This document shows, in pieces, positions 7,200 through 16,462 of a stretch of DNA of 64,000 nucleotides. The position numbers and the translations under genes were made by a program. Origin of the DNA: Rubrivivax sp. (lineage in GTDB: Bacteria > Pseudomonadota > Gammaproteobacteria > Burkholderiales > Burkholderiaceae_C); NCBI GenBank assembly GCA_022843905.1, contig JALHMT010000025.1:1-64000 (forward strand), in the 5' to 3' direction. Every line of letters starts with the position of its first letter. Position 1 is the stretch's first letter. The notes beneath the pieces are model-generated. The model saw only the letters and a list, made by a program, of their open reading frames with translations. It was not told where the DNA came from and searched no databases.

Positions 7200-8726
7200 A
7201 TGAACGACCTCGCAACCCCCCAGGCCGCCGTGAGCCAGGACGACATCAACGCCGCTGTCTGGGCCGCCTGCGACACCTTCCGCGGCACCGTAGACCCGAG
7301 CATCTACAAGGACTACGTCCTAACGATGCTGTTCCTGAAGTACGTCTCCGACGTCTGGCAGGACCATTACGACCACTACAAGGCCCAGTACGGCGACCAC
7401 CCCGAGCTGATCGCCGAAATGCTGAAGAACGAGCGCTTCGTGTTGCCGGCCAGCGCCAGCTTCTACGCACTGCATGCGCTACGGCACACGCCCGGCAACG
7501 GAGAGCGCATCGACAAGGCGCTGCACGCCATCGAAGAGGCCAACCTCGGCAAGCTGCGGGACGTGTTCCAGGACATCAGCTTCAACAGCAACAAGCTGGG
7601 CGACGAGCAGCAGAAGAACGACATCCTGCGCCACCTGCTGGAAGACTTTGCCAAGCCCGAGCTCAACCTGCGCGAGAGCCGCGTCGGCCAGCTCGACGTG
7701 ATCGGCAACGCCTACGAGTTTCTGATCAAGAACTTCGCTTCCACCAGCGGCAAGAAGGCGGGCGAGTTCTACACGCCGCCCGAGGTGTCCACGTTGATGG
7801 CTCGCCTGATGGACCCGCAGCCCGGCGACGAGATCTGCGACCCCACCTGCGGCTCGGGCTCGCTGCTGATGAAGTGCGGCCGGCTCATCCGCCAGCGCAC
7901 CGGTGCGCGCAAGTACGCGCTGTACGGGCAGGAAGCCATTGGCAGCACCTGGGCGCTGGCCAAGATGAACATGTTCCTGCACGGCGAGGACAACCACCGC
8001 ATCGAGTGGGGCGACACCATCCGCAACCCCAAGCTGCTGGACGGCGCGGCCAGCCTCAAGCACTTCGACATCGTCGTCGCCAACCCGCCCTTCAGCCTGG
8101 AGAAATGGGGCTTCGAAGGAGCCGAGGCCGACAAGTTCAGCCGCTTCCGCCGCGGCCTGCCGCCCCGCACCAAGGGCGACTACGCCTTCATCCTGCACAT
8201 GGTCGAGACCATGAAGCCCGGCACCGGCCGCATGGCCGTGGTAGTGCCGCATGGCGTGCTGTTCCGGGGTGCCGCCGAGGGGCGCATCCGCCAAAAGCTG
8301 ATCGAGGAGAACCTGCTGGATGTGGTGATCGGCCTGCCCGAGAAGCTGTTCTACGGCACCGGCATCCCGGCCGCGGTGCTGGTGCTGCGCAAGCACAAGG
8401 CCGACGACAAGGTGCTGTTCATCGACGCCAGCCGCGACTTCGAGGCCGGCAAGAACCAAAACGTGCTGCGCGAGGCCGACCTGCAGCGCATCCTGGACAC
8501 CGCCGCCGCCCGCCAGCCCGTGGCGCGCTACGCCCACCTGGCCACGCCGGCCGAGATCGCCGAGAACGACTTCAACCTGAACATCCCCCGCTACGTCGAC
8601 ACCTTCGAGGAAGAGGCCGAGATCGATCTGATGGCCGTGCGGCGCGAGCGAGAGCAGCTGAAGGCCGAGCTGGCGCGGCTGGAGGCGCAGATGGATGCGT
8701 ACCTGAAGGAGCTGGGCTATGAGTGA
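7200..8726 (+). CDS. hsdM: type I restriction-modification DNA methyltransferase subunit M
   Basis: The 508-residue N6-adenine methyltransferase has the SAM-binding motif DPTCGSGSLL (residues 214-223) and the catalytic NPPF motif at 295-298. The N-terminal HsdM helical domain (about 10-170) precedes the methylase core, and a C-terminal coiled coil (about 470-508) fits contact with HsdS. The ATG at 7200 with AGGA upstream is preferred over a TTG six codons earlier. The last bases overlap the RhuM start. HsdM and HsdS modify the recognition site, protecting the element and host while HsdR cuts unmodified DNA. Confidence 0.95.
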   Translation: MNDLATPQAAVSQDDINAAVWAACDTFRGTVDPSIYKDYVLTMLFLKYVSDVWQDHYDHYKAQYGDHPELIAEMLKNERFVLPASASFYALHALRHTPGNGERIDKALHAIEEANLGKLRDVFQDISFNSNKLGDEQQKNDILRHLLEDFAKPELNLRESRVGQLDVIGNAYEFLIKNFASTSGKKAGEFYTPPEVSTLMARLMDPQPGDEICDPTCGSGSLLMKCGRLIRQRTGARKYALYGQEAIGSTWALAKMNMFLHGEDNHRIEWGDTIRNPKLLDGAASLKHFDIVVANPPFSLEKWGFEGAEADKFSRFRRGLPPRTKGDYAFILHMVETMKPGTGRMAVVVPHGVLFRGAAEGRIRQKLIEENLLDVVIGLPEKLFYGTGIPAAVLVLRKHKADDKVLFIDASRDFEAGKNQNVLREADLQRILDTAAARQPVARYAHLATPAEIAENDFNLNIPRYVDTFEEEAEIDLMAVRREREQLKAELARLEAQMDAYLKELGYE

Positions 8727-9789
8727 GCCTTTGCCCCTGATCCAGGCCGACGGTGCCGGCGAGTTCGTCCTGTACACCACCGAAGACGGGCTCACGCGCA
8801 TCGAGATGCGCGCGGAGGGTGGCACGCTATGGCTCAGCCAGGCCGCCATCGCCACCCTGTTCCAGACGACGCCGCAGAACGTCACCCAGCACGTCAAGGC
8901 CATCTACGCCGAGGGCGAGGCCGATGAGCCAGCAACCTGTAAGTCTGGCTTACAGGTTCGCCAGGAAGGCGGGCGGGAGGTCAAGCGCACCGTCCGGCTC
9001 TACAGCCTGGAGGTCATTCTGGCGGTGGGCTACCGCGTGCGCTCGGCCAGAGGCACCCAGTTCCGCCAGTGGGCGACGGCGCACCTCAGTGACTACCTGG
9101 TCAAGGGCTTCGTTCTCGACGATGCGCGCTTCAAGGCGGGCGGCGACAGCGTGTACTTCGACGAGCTCCTGGCGCGCATCCGCGACATTCGCAGCTCGGA
9201 GAAGGTGTTCTGGCGCAAGGTGCTGGATATCTACGCCACCAGCGTCGACTACGACCCGAAGAACGACCTCTCCAAGCAGTTCTTTGCCACGGTGCAGAAC
9301 AAGATGCACTGGGCCGTGCACGGCCACACGGCGGCCGAAGTCATCGTGGCGCGGGCCGACGCCGCCAAGCCCAACATGGGGCTCACCAGTTGGGAAGGCG
9401 CGCGCCCGCGCCGGCAAGACGTGGAGATCGCCAAGAACTACCTCGGTCCGGACGAACTGGACGCGCTGAACCGCATTGTCAACCTGTACCTCGAATTCGC
9501 CGAAGGCCAGGCGCTGCGCCGTCGCCCGATGACGATGGCGCAGTGGATTGGCAAGCTGGACGACTTCCTGCGCATCATGGACCGAGACGTGCTGGGCCAT
9601 GCCGGCAAGGTGAGCCGCGACAAGGCGCTGGCCAAGGCCCATGCCGAGTACGAGCGGTTCCGGCAGGTGCTGGACGAATTGCCAAGCCCGGCAGAGAAGG
9701 ACTTCGAGGCGGCCGCGGATCTCACGCCGCTGCTGGAGGTGGAGAAGCGTGGTCGCAACGCGCGCAAGGGGGGCGGAGATGCTGCCTGA
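8719..9789 (+). CDS. RhuM family protein
   Basis: The 356-residue protein matches the RhuM (virulence RhuM) family. It has an N-terminal segment with LWLSQAAIATLFQTTPQN, in which a winged-helix-like motif precedes a QHV helix. A long helical part contains SARGTQFRQWAT and the family's YDPKNDLSKQFFATVQNK stretch. The biochemical role is unknown; members are often found inside type I restriction loci, as here between hsdM and hsdS. It overlaps hsdM by 8 bases and hsdS by 11, so it is translated as part of the operon, with GGAG before its ATG. It might regulate the enzyme or act as an independent defence protein. Confidence 0.85.
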   Translation: MSEPLPLIQADGAGEFVLYTTEDGLTRIEMRAEGGTLWLSQAAIATLFQTTPQNVTQHVKAIYAEGEADEPATCKSGLQVRQEGGREVKRTVRLYSLEVILAVGYRVRSARGTQFRQWATAHLSDYLVKGFVLDDARFKAGGDSVYFDELLARIRDIRSSEKVFWRKVLDIYATSVDYDPKNDLSKQFFATVQNKMHWAVHGHTAAEVIVARADAAKPNMGLTSWEGARPRRQDVEIAKNYLGPDELDALNRIVNLYLEFAEGQALRRRPMTMAQWIGKLDDFLRIMDRDVLGHAGKVSRDKALAKAHAEYERFRQVLDELPSPAEKDFEAAADLTPLLEVEKRGRNARKGGGDAA

Positions 9790-10987
9790 AGGATGGCGGA
9801 CGGTGAAGATGGTCGACATCTTGGAGAAGGAGGTGCGACCGCTGCAAGTCGAGCCACATGCGCTCTACACAGAAATTGGAATTCGCTCTCACGGGCGCGG
9901 TGTCTTCCACAAAGAGCCAGCCTTAGGGGCTGAGATTGGCGAGAAGCGAGTCTTTCAGGTGGTGGAGAACGCCTTGGTGCTCAACATCGTATTCGCATGG
10001 GAGCAGGCGGTCGCGCTTACTACCCAACGCGACGTCGGGAAGATTGCTTCGCATCGATTCCCTATGTACCGCCCAAGATCGAATGCTTGCGAGCTACGCT
10101 TTGTCTTCCGCTACTTGATGAGTCCACGCGGGAAGGAACTTCTGGATCTCGCGTCGCCAGGAGGGGCTGGACGAAACAGGACACTGGGACAACGGGCATT
10201 CGATTCCATTCCGATCCCCTGTCCGCCAATCGAGGAGCAGTTGCGGATTGCTGACGTACTTCAAGTCTGGGATGAGGCCATCTCTGTTGCGCGCGCGTTG
10301 TCTGCAAAAACGCGGCAAGAAGCGGAACTGATTCGAGAGAAGCTACTTCAAGGCGTAATGAAGTTCAAGGCTGTACCTCTGGCTGACGTTGCTGAAGTTC
10401 GAACTGGTCTCGCCAAGGGGAAGCGACAACTGGGTACCAGGATTGAGGTGCCGTACCTGCGCGTGGCCAACGTCCAGGACGGACGACTTGACCTTACTGA
10501 AGTGAAGACGATTGAGATCTCGCCTGAGCAATTGCCTCGGTATGCCCTCATGCCTGGCGATGTGCTCATGACGGAAGGCGGCGATTTCGACAAGCTCGGC
10601 CGCGGGACGGTGTGGAACGGCGAGATCGAAAACTGTCTTCACCAGAATCATGTATTTGCGGTGCGTCCGAAGCAGGACCAAGCGTGCTCCGGATACTTGG
10701 CTGCGATTGCAGCGAGCGATTACGGTCGCACCTACTTCCTGAGTTGCGCCAAACGCAGCACCAACTTGGCGAGTATCAATTCGACGCAACTAAGGGCGCT
10801 GCCGGTTCCAGTGGTGCCACTCTCTGAGCAAAAGCGCATTGCTGCTGTCATTGATTCGGCGCTGCAAGCGGCGCATGCGAGCGCAAGCCTGGTCGACTTG
10901 CTCAACGCCGAAAAGCTGACCTTGACGGCAGACCTATTGGCGGGCCGACGCCGCTTCCCTCAGGACAGACAAGGGGAGACTTCGTGA
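9779..10987 (+). CDS. hsdS: type I restriction specificity subunit S
   Basis: The 402-residue protein has two recognition units: one at about residues 1-150 ending in IPIPCPPIEEQLRIADVL, and a second at about 200-350 ending in LPVPVVPLSEQKRIAAVI. Helical spacers follow each, at about 155-200 and 350-400, the classical HsdS layout. It determines the DNA sequence bound by the methylase and nuclease. The start at 9779 lies inside the end of rhuM with GGGGCGGAG upstream. Its codon use is visibly less GC-rich than hsdM and hsdR, as is common for recognition domains exchanged by recombination. Confidence 0.9.
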   Translation: MLPEGWRTVKMVDILEKEVRPLQVEPHALYTEIGIRSHGRGVFHKEPALGAEIGEKRVFQVVENALVLNIVFAWEQAVALTTQRDVGKIASHRFPMYRPRSNACELRFVFRYLMSPRGKELLDLASPGGAGRNRTLGQRAFDSIPIPCPPIEEQLRIADVLQVWDEAISVARALSAKTRQEAELIREKLLQGVMKFKAVPLADVAEVRTGLAKGKRQLGTRIEVPYLRVANVQDGRLDLTEVKTIEISPEQLPRYALMPGDVLMTEGGDFDKLGRGTVWNGEIENCLHQNHVFAVRPKQDQACSGYLAAIAASDYGRTYFLSCAKRSTNLASINSTQLRALPVPVVPLSEQKRIAAVIDSALQAAHASASLVDLLNAEKLTLTADLLAGRRRFPQDRQGETS

Positions 10988-13900
10988 GCCAAATTGGCCC
11001 AATTGCGCGAGAACAGTTTGCAGCGCATGTGCCAGCCCTTCATGTTCTGTCCAACCTTGGTTGGAACTTTTTGACCGTAGCGCAGGCCCTTGCGATGCGC
11101 GGCAGCACGCGCGAGGTAATTCTGCGGGCGCGCCTCGTCGAGGTGCTGCAGACCCGCCGATACGAATACAAGGGTCAGTCTTACCAGCTGTCCAGCAGCG
11201 GCATCGAGCAAATCGTGCGCGAGCTGTCGGCGCTTAGCCTGGCCGAAGGCCTGATGCCGGCCAACGAACGGCTGTATGGCAAGCTGGCGCTGGGCATCAC
11301 GGTCACCGAGTTCATGCCCGACGGCAAGAGGCACCAGCCGACGATTCCGGTCATCGACTGGTCCGACCCGGCTGCCAACCGATGGGACGTGACCGAAGAG
11401 ATGGAGGTGCTCTCCGCCCAGGGCACGCACCACCGCACGCCGGACGTGGTGTGCTTCGTCAACGGGCTGCCGCTGGCGGTGATCGAAGCCAAGCGCCCGG
11501 AGTCCACGCACCTCGGCAAGTCGATGGTGACCGAGGGTGTCAGCCAGCACCTGCGCAACCAGCGGCCCGACGAGATTCCGCAGCTCTTCGGCTACGCCCA
11601 GCTGCTGCTGGCCGTGAGCCAGACCGAAGGGCGCTATGGCACTACCGGCACCGCCGCCAAATTCTGGGCTCGCTGGCGGGAGGAAGAGTTCGACGCGGCG
11701 CACCTGGCCGCGGCCAAGAACGCGGCGCTGCCGCCTGCCGTGCGCGTCCGACTCTTCGAGGGCAAGCCGGCGGCTTTGGCCAGCTACTTCGATGCGCTGT
11801 GGGCGCAACCCATGGAGCCCACCGACCAGGACCGCCTGCTGGTCAGTCTGCTCACGCCGGGCCGGCTGCTGGAGTTCCTGCGCAGTTACGTCCTCTTCGA
11901 CCGGAAGGTCGGCAAGATCGTGGCCCGCTACCAGCAGTTCTTCGGCATCCGGGCGCTGCTGGCGCGCATCCAGCAGCTGCGGCCCGACGGTGGACGTGAG
12001 GGTGGCGTGGTGTGGCACACCACGGGCTCGGGCAAGAGCTTCACGATGGTGTTTCTCACCAAGGCGCTGCTGCTGGTGGACGCGCTGGCCGAGTGCCGCG
12101 TGGTGGTGGTGACCGACCGCGTGGATCTGGAAGGCCAACTCTCGCGCAACTTCATCTCGGGCGGTGCCTTCGGCTCGGCCATCGCATCGCAGAAGGATGG
12201 CGAGAAGAGCCGCGCGATGACCGGCCGTGACCTGGCGCGCCGCATCGGCAGCGGCACGGAGCGCATCACCTTCACGCTGGTGCACAAGTTCAACTCGGCT
12301 TCCAAGCTGCTGGAGTGCCGCAACGCCTCGGCCAACCTGATCGTGCTGGTGGATGAAGGCCACCGCAGCCACGGCGGCGAGACGCATGAGCGCATGAAGA
12401 AGGCGCTGCCGCGTGCGGCCTACATCGCCTTCACCGGCACGCCGCTGCTGAAGGACGAGAAGACGTCGAACAAGTTCGGCCCCATCGTGCATGCCTACAC
12501 CATGCAGCGGGCCGTGGAAGACGAAACGGTGGCGCCGCTGCTCTACGAAGAGCGCGTGCCCGAACTGACGATCAACGAAGAGGCCGTCAACCGCTGGTTC
12601 GACAAGATCACCGCGGGCCTGAGCGACGCGCAGCGTGGTGACCTGAAGAAGAAGTTCGCAAAGAAGGGCGCCATCTACGGGGCGGCTGGCCGCATCGAGC
12701 TGATCGCCTGGGACATCGCCACCCACTTCAGTGAGAACATCAAGAAGCTGGACCTGGGCCTGAAGGGGCAGGTGGCCACCGACAGCAAGCTCGACGCCAT
12801 CCGATACAAGCAGGCGCTGGACGACACCGGACTGGTCACCAGCGCCATCGTCATCTCGCCGCCCGACACGCGTGAGGGCAACGCCGAGGTGGATGAGGAG
12901 AAGCTGCCCGAAGTGCAGAAGTGGTGGAAGCAGACTGTGCTGTCCCATGGCCTGGACGCCGAGACCTACGAGAAGCAGGTGGTGGCCGACTTCGGCACCG
13001 ACGACGGCCCTGACCTGCTGATCGTGGTGGACAAGCTGCTCACGGGTTTCGACGAGCCGCGCAACACGGTGCTGTACATCGACAAGCCGCTGAAGGGCCA
13101 CAACCTGATCCAGGCCGTGGCCCGGGTGAACCGGCTGCACGACGACAAGCGCTACGGCGTGCTGGTGGACTACCGCGGCATCCTGAAAGAGCTGGACACG
13201 GCGATCCGCGCCTACCAGGACCTGGAGACCCGCACCCAGGGCGGCTTCGACGTGGCCGACATCGAGGGGCTCTATCGCAACGTCGACACCGAGTACAAAC
13301 GCCTGCCGGGCCTGCACGATCGCATGTGGTCGTTCTTCAAGGGTGTGGCCAACAAGCTGGACCGGGAACAGTTCCGACAGGTGCTGACGCCCAGGTTCGT
13401 GAAAGCACCGGACGGGGAGGAGTACGACGAGCGGCAGAAACTGCGCGACGACTTCTACGCCGCGGTGACGGCCTTCGGCCTGTGCCTGCAGACGGCGCTG
13501 TCGAGCCGGAGCTTCTTCGAGGACAAGAGCTTCTCGGAAGCGCAGATCGCCCGCTACAAGGCCGACCTGCGCTTCTTCACCGAGCTGCGTATGACGGCCC
13601 GCCGAGACGCGATGGAAGTGGTGGACTACAGCGCCTACGAAGAGCAGATCCGCAAGCTGGTCGACAAGCAGGTGATCGGCAAGGAAGTCCGCGACCCCAA
13701 GGGGGTGTACCTCGTGCACCAACTGGGCCGGGCCGAGGACCCGAAGGACTGGTCCGAGGAGAAGACACGAAACGAGACCGACCTGATCCGAACCCGGCTG
13801 CGGAAGACCATCGAGCAGGACCTGGCCGACGACCCCTACGCACAGAAGGTGTTCGGTGAACTGCTGCGCCAGGCGATCGCCGAGGCCGAGGCGATGTTCG

Positions 13901-14283
13901 ACCACCCGCTCAAGCAGTACGCCTTGTTCAAGGACTTCGAGGAGCAGGTGACGTCGCGCCAGCCGCCCGGTACGCCTGACCTGTTGGCGGACAAGCCGCA
14001 CGCCCGGGCCTACTTTGGCGTACTCCGCCTTGTGCTGGGCGATGGCGCCGTGGAGGCGATGGACGACGCGGCCCGCCAGACCCTGGTGGCGCAGGCCCTG
14101 GAGATCGACGACGTCGTGCGAACGGCCGTGGCCGAGAACTCGCTCAGCCCGCAGAGCATCGAGGCGGCCATCCGCAAGGGCTTGCTGCCGCTGCTGTTCG
14201 GCAAGCTCGGGCTGGACCGGGCCAAGGAGGCTGTCGAGCAGATCGTGCAGATCACCCGCCTGGGCCTCGGGAAGGCGCCATGA
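10984..14283 (+). CDS. hsdR: type I restriction endonuclease subunit R
   Basis: This is a 1099-residue translocase-nuclease. The PD-(D/E)XK site is D154 and EAK at 168-170 within an N-terminal HSDR_N domain. The SF2 helicase begins with TGSGKS (347-352) and has a DEGH box (457-460). The C-terminal EcoR124-like region (about 830-1099) is helical. It starts on GTG with a 4-base overlap of hsdS (GTGA) and overlaps the metalloprotease gene by 4 bases. The enzyme pumps DNA and cuts far from the unmodified recognition site. All catalytic residues are present, so the system looks active. Confidence 0.95.
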   Translation: MSQIGPIAREQFAAHVPALHVLSNLGWNFLTVAQALAMRGSTREVILRARLVEVLQTRRYEYKGQSYQLSSSGIEQIVRELSALSLAEGLMPANERLYGKLALGITVTEFMPDGKRHQPTIPVIDWSDPAANRWDVTEEMEVLSAQGTHHRTPDVVCFVNGLPLAVIEAKRPESTHLGKSMVTEGVSQHLRNQRPDEIPQLFGYAQLLLAVSQTEGRYGTTGTAAKFWARWREEEFDAAHLAAAKNAALPPAVRVRLFEGKPAALASYFDALWAQPMEPTDQDRLLVSLLTPGRLLEFLRSYVLFDRKVGKIVARYQQFFGIRALLARIQQLRPDGGREGGVVWHTTGSGKSFTMVFLTKALLLVDALAECRVVVVTDRVDLEGQLSRNFISGGAFGSAIASQKDGEKSRAMTGRDLARRIGSGTERITFTLVHKFNSASKLLECRNASANLIVLVDEGHRSHGGETHERMKKALPRAAYIAFTGTPLLKDEKTSNKFGPIVHAYTMQRAVEDETVAPLLYEERVPELTINEEAVNRWFDKITAGLSDAQRGDLKKKFAKKGAIYGAAGRIELIAWDIATHFSENIKKLDLGLKGQVATDSKLDAIRYKQALDDTGLVTSAIVISPPDTREGNAEVDEEKLPEVQKWWKQTVLSHGLDAETYEKQVVADFGTDDGPDLLIVVDKLLTGFDEPRNTVLYIDKPLKGHNLIQAVARVNRLHDDKRYGVLVDYRGILKELDTAIRAYQDLETRTQGGFDVADIEGLYRNVDTEYKRLPGLHDRMWSFFKGVANKLDREQFRQVLTPRFVKAPDGEEYDERQKLRDDFYAAVTAFGLCLQTALSSRSFFEDKSFSEAQIARYKADLRFFTELRMTARRDAMEVVDYSAYEEQIRKLVDKQVIGKEVRDPKGVYLVHQLGRAEDPKDWSEEKTRNETDLIRTRLRKTIEQDLADDPYAQKVFGELLRQAIAEAEAMFDHPLKQYALFKDFEEQVTSRQPPGTPDLLADKPHARAYFGVLRLVLGDGAVEAMDDAARQTLVAQALEIDDVVRTAVAENSLSPQSIEAAIRKGLLPLLFGKLGLDRAKEAVEQIVQITRLGLGKAP

Positions 14284-15044
14284 CCGGCGCAGCGGTCGAT
14301 CAACTCGCGAAGGCGGGCCGATTCAGCGTTCGCTATGGCGAGGAAGTCATCGCCTACGCACTGCGCTTGCAGCCGCAGCGCCTGCCGTCAAAGGTGGCCA
14401 TTCATGTTGAGGCCAGCGGGCGCGTCCTGGTCGATGCGCCGGTTGGTGCCACGCACGCCGCCGTCGTGCGAGCCGTGAAGAAGCGCGCCGGGTGGATTGC
14501 GCAGCATGTGGCCCAGGCCAAGGCCCGGCTCGAGCACGTTCGCCACCGGGACTACACCAGCGGTGAGACCGTGCACTACCTCGGGCGCCGCTACCGGCTG
14601 CGTGTCACGGTGGATCCCGCGGCAGCGGCGTCCTGCCGGCTCCGCGGCGGCTTTCTGGAGGTCACCGTCCAGCGCCGTGACGCCTCGGATGTGCAATCGG
14701 AGATGTCAGCATGGCTTCGCCATCGGGCCAGCGAAGTGCTGCGCGAACGCCTGGACACCATCGCCGCTGGACTGCGCTGGGTGAAGGGGCAGCCGCCACT
14801 GCGCCTGCAGTGGATGCGTGTGCAGTGGGGCAGCTGCTCACCGCGCGGACGCATCACTCTGCATCCCTCCTTGGTGCAGGCGCCGCGGGACTGCATCGAT
14901 TACGTCGTGCTCCATGAGCTGTGCCACCTGGCCAGCCATGATCACAGCGCCAGGTTCTACCGGCTGCTTGACCGGCACATGCCGGGCTGGCGCAGCGTGA
15001 AGGCACGGTTGGATGGCATGGCGGAAGACCTGCTGCGGCAGTAG
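14280..15044 (+). CDS. YgjP-like (SprT/M48-type) metallopeptidase
   Basis: The 254-residue protein has an N-terminal beta-rich portion and a zincin motif HELCHLASHDHSARF (about residues 209-223), in which HExxH supplies two zinc ligands and the following H or E the third. QWGSCSPRGRITLHPSL just before it is a signature of the YgjP/DUF45 family. Such proteins commonly close type I restriction operons and are thought to be proteases, with no proven substrate. The ATG overlaps the hsdR stop. A plausible role is control of HsdR turnover, which is an inference. Confidence 0.85.
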   Translation: MTGAAVDQLAKAGRFSVRYGEEVIAYALRLQPQRLPSKVAIHVEASGRVLVDAPVGATHAAVVRAVKKRAGWIAQHVAQAKARLEHVRHRDYTSGETVHYLGRRYRLRVTVDPAAAASCRLRGGFLEVTVQRRDASDVQSEMSAWLRHRASEVLRERLDTIAAGLRWVKGQPPLRLQWMRVQWGSCSPRGRITLHPSLVQAPRDCIDYVVLHELCHLASHDHSARFYRLLDRHMPGWRSVKARLDGMAEDLLRQ

Positions 15045-15073
15045 CTGCGTGCGCTCGAGATAGAGGCGAGGGG

Positions 15074-16189
15074 ATGCAGAACGCTAACGAGGACTTCAGC
15101 ATGCTGCTGAAGCTTCCGCCTGACTATCCTTTGGCGGACCTGTATGCGCTGAGCGAGCGTCTGGCTGCCGCCGAGGTGTGTGTGCCGGGGTATGTGCCGC
15201 CACCCGTAGGCCTGTTTCACCCCGATGGGTTCTTCTACGACCAGCACATCGAGCGATCGAAGACGATCCTGATTCCCGATCGAAACGTGGTGTCCCGAAT
15301 GGCACAGCTGGCGCGCGGCCGCCGCGTGGAGGCGGATCAGCAGGTCCGAACGGCTGCCGGCCTCCTCGCGTTTGCGCAGTGCCTCGATATCGAGATCGAC
15401 CCGTCGGTGGCCTTCCACGAGCTTGCGCACACGGCTGGCAACGAGGCCGCGTGGGACGAGCTGGGGTGGTTTCGGTCCGCCGATAACGCCAGGGTTCACG
15501 ATGTGATGGACGTCGCCTTGGGCCGTGGGGATCAACTTCGCGCGCCGGGCCTACCGCACGAGGTTCAGAAGCACGACCTCGCCAAGCCGCTCAGGCGCTG
15601 GAACCGGAACTACATCATCGCGTTGAAGGTGATGGATCTCGAGATGCAGGATCTGAGGCCTATAGACCGGGTGTTGCGCCTGCTGGATTGGATGAGGAAC
15701 GATTTCATGTTCGGCGGGCCTGCGGCCATGCTGGCCAGCGTGTACTTCGCGCCCAACTCGCCACCGAAACGCCGGGTCTTCAAGGACAAGAACTCTTCCG
15801 ATCGCGAGGCAGCGATAGCAGGCGCCCGCAATGCGGCTTGGGATCTGACGCACCTGAGTGAGTTTGTCCGCAAGGTGAACGAGGCCGGGTCCGACGGGCG
15901 GCCCCGGTTCCTGTTTGCCAGCTTCGACCGGCACTTGCGTCTGATGGCCAAGCTGCTGTTCGACTGTGCAACCGAGTTGTCCGCTGCCGACGCGCTTCCA
16001 CAGGCGCTTTCGAGTTGGTGGCCAGAGACGGACGCCAGATGGATTGCGTCAACGATCGATCAACATCTGGAGCGCATCAATGCTCCTGAGTGGCGCGCCA
16101 AGACATCGCCGAGGCCCGACTTCATCAACCGGATGATCGAGCAGGGCGAACAGATCGTCCGCGCGGCGATGGTGAAACCGAAGGGCTAG
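15074..16189 (+). CDS. hypothetical protein with IPDRN and HELAH motifs
   Basis: I do not recognise this 371-residue protein. Two features stand out. One is TILIPDRNVVSRM (residues 64-76), a strand ending in Asp like the start of a PIN-type nuclease. The other is VAFHELAHTAGNEAAWDEL (112-130), which contains HELAH and so matches the HExxH zincin pattern, although the segment may instead be a helix of a PIN-like fold. There is no signal peptide or membrane segment. A GAGGCGAGGGG ribosome site directly precedes the ATG. It starts 29 bases after the metalloprotease gene and ends 84 before the RHH gene, so it may belong to either cluster. Confidence 0.6.
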   Translation: MQNANEDFSMLLKLPPDYPLADLYALSERLAAAEVCVPGYVPPPVGLFHPDGFFYDQHIERSKTILIPDRNVVSRMAQLARGRRVEADQQVRTAAGLLAFAQCLDIEIDPSVAFHELAHTAGNEAAWDELGWFRSADNARVHDVMDVALGRGDQLRAPGLPHEVQKHDLAKPLRRWNRNYIIALKVMDLEMQDLRPIDRVLRLLDWMRNDFMFGGPAAMLASVYFAPNSPPKRRVFKDKNSSDREAAIAGARNAAWDLTHLSEFVRKVNEAGSDGRPRFLFASFDRHLRLMAKLLFDCATELSAADALPQALSSWWPETDARWIASTIDQHLERINAPEWRAKTSPRPDFINRMIEQGEQIVRAAMVKPKG

Positions 16190-16273
16190 GCGCGCGCCGC
16201 CACGGCGCAGCTCTCGCGCACTGCAAACAGCAGTACATTTGAAGGATCCATCCCCACTGAGTTCATCGCCAAC

Positions 16274-16462
16274 ATGAGACGCCCAAAGATCAAGACAGCG
16301 ACGCTCACGCTGCGCCTTGACCCAAGGATCAAGGCCGCGGCCGAGGCGGCTGCAGAGAGGGATCACCGCAGCCTCACGAGCCTGCTGGAAGTGTTGATCG
16401 TCAATCACTGCCGGGCGTTGGGGCTTGGGCCTGAGCATTATTCAAAGGAAGTCCGCCAATGA
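16274..16462 (+). CDS. ribbon-helix-helix-like small protein
   Basis: The 62-residue protein has the layout of an RHH DNA-binding domain: a short strand TATLTLRLD (8-16), a helix KAAAEAAAERDH and a second helix SLTSLLEVLIVNH. Such proteins usually act as dimeric autorepressors or antitoxins. Its stop overlaps the NADAR start (ATGA), making it the first gene of a coupled operon. An operator in the 84-base gap upstream (16190-16273) would be expected, but no clear repeat was identified there. Confidence 0.6.
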   Translation: MRRPKIKTATLTLRLDPRIKAAAEAAAERDHRSLTSLLEVLIVNHCRALGLGPEHYSKEVRQ

